The position numbers and the translations under genes are program-made. Under the pieces are notes generated by a model. That model saw only the letters and a list, made by a program, of their open reading frames with translations, had not been told where the DNA came from and did not search any database. Of a stretch of DNA of 14,876 nucleotides, positions 14,612-14,876 are shown in pieces; position 1 is the first letter of the stretch, and every line of letters starts with the position of its first letter. Where the stretch lies: the NCBI GenBank assembly GCA_041685555.1, contig JAWLFN010000039.1:1-14876 (forward strand). Direction: 5' to 3'. This DNA is from PWQG01 sp041685555. Lineage in GTDB: Bacteria; Pseudomonadota; Gammaproteobacteria; Pseudomonadales; Pseudohongiellaceae.

Positions 14612-14876
14612 TCAGGCAGCCGGCGGCAAGTGGGTCAGCTTCTGCACCAGTCCACTGATGCGATCGCGCAGGTCACGCCGATGCACGATCATGTCCACTG
14701 CCCCGTGTTCCAAAAGAAACTCGCTGCGCTGGAAACCTTCCGGCAACTTCACCCGCACAGTCTGTCGAATCACATCAGGCCCGGTAAAGCCGACCAGTGC
14801 ATTGGGCTCGGCAATGTTGATGTCGCCGAGCATGGCCAGACTGGCTGAGACGCCGCCATACACTGGATCCACCATG
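14612..14876 (-). CDS. accD: Acetyl-CoA carboxylase carboxyltransferase beta subunit AccD, C-terminal part (truncated by the window)
   Basis: The visible 87 residues are the end of AccD. 'DPVYGGVSASLAMLGDINIAEP' (shown in part), 'ALVGFTGPDVIRQTVRVKLPEGFQRSEFLLEHGAVDMIV' (in part) and the closing helix match the family strongly. AccD forms the carboxyltransferase with AccA and makes malonyl-CoA for fatty acid synthesis. The GG-V-S-A-S segment helps form the active-site oxyanion pocket. The gene continues beyond 14876; the Met encoded at 14873-14875 is internal. The N-terminal zinc ribbon is outside the window. It is the most upstream visible gene of the minus-strand block. Confidence 0.96.
   Translation of the reverse strand, partial: MVDPVYGGVSASLAMLGDINIAEPNALVGFTGPDVIRQTVRVKLPEGFQRSEFLLEHGAVDMIVHRRDLRDRISGLVQKLTHLPPAA

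Overview
The window is a dense, GC-rich stretch of bacterial chromosome with no intergenic gap longer than about 40 bases. The accD-folC-dedD-cvpA-purF block is a typical gammaproteobacterial gene order. The E. coli-type PurF, with its catalytic Cys directly after the start Met, fits the same group. I cannot name the genus. I see no mobile elements, RNA genes, CRISPR arrays or signs of recent transfer.

Left part, plus strand (1-6708): the end of a MoxR-family AAA+ ATPase gene, then a cytoplasmic DUF58 protein, a DUF4381 membrane protein, two membrane-anchored von Willebrand factor A (VWA) proteins and an exported BatD-like protein. The second VWA protein carries a TPR and a very acidic Glu/Gln tract. 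This is a MoxR-Bat ('aerotolerance') operon, with starts and stops overlapping or nearly touching throughout. A yciH (SUI1/eIF1-like) gene follows 7 bases after batD and looks like its last member.

Right part, minus strand (14876 down to 6683): the end of accD, then folC, a SPOR-domain dedD-like gene, cvpA and purF. A second, complete and different MoxR module follows directly: AAA+ ATPase, membrane-type DUF58, and TgpA-like membrane transglutaminase (DUF3488-TGc-DUF4129). Gaps in this block run from -4 to 39 bases, so the transglutaminase module may be read from the accD/purF transcription unit.

The two MoxR modules therefore converge on each other. yciH and tgpA overlap tail to tail by 26 bp, with no room for a conventional terminator between them. 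In both modules the general model is that the MoxR ATPase, with its DUF58 partner, acts as a chaperone or remodeler for envelope proteins: the VWA/BatD complex in one case, the periplasmic transglutaminase in the other. That model is known only loosely for these families. Points most worth a second look are the pairing of the two modules at one locus, the eroded metal-binding motif in the second VWA protein, the attachment of the transglutaminase module to the purF cluster, and the convergent overlap.
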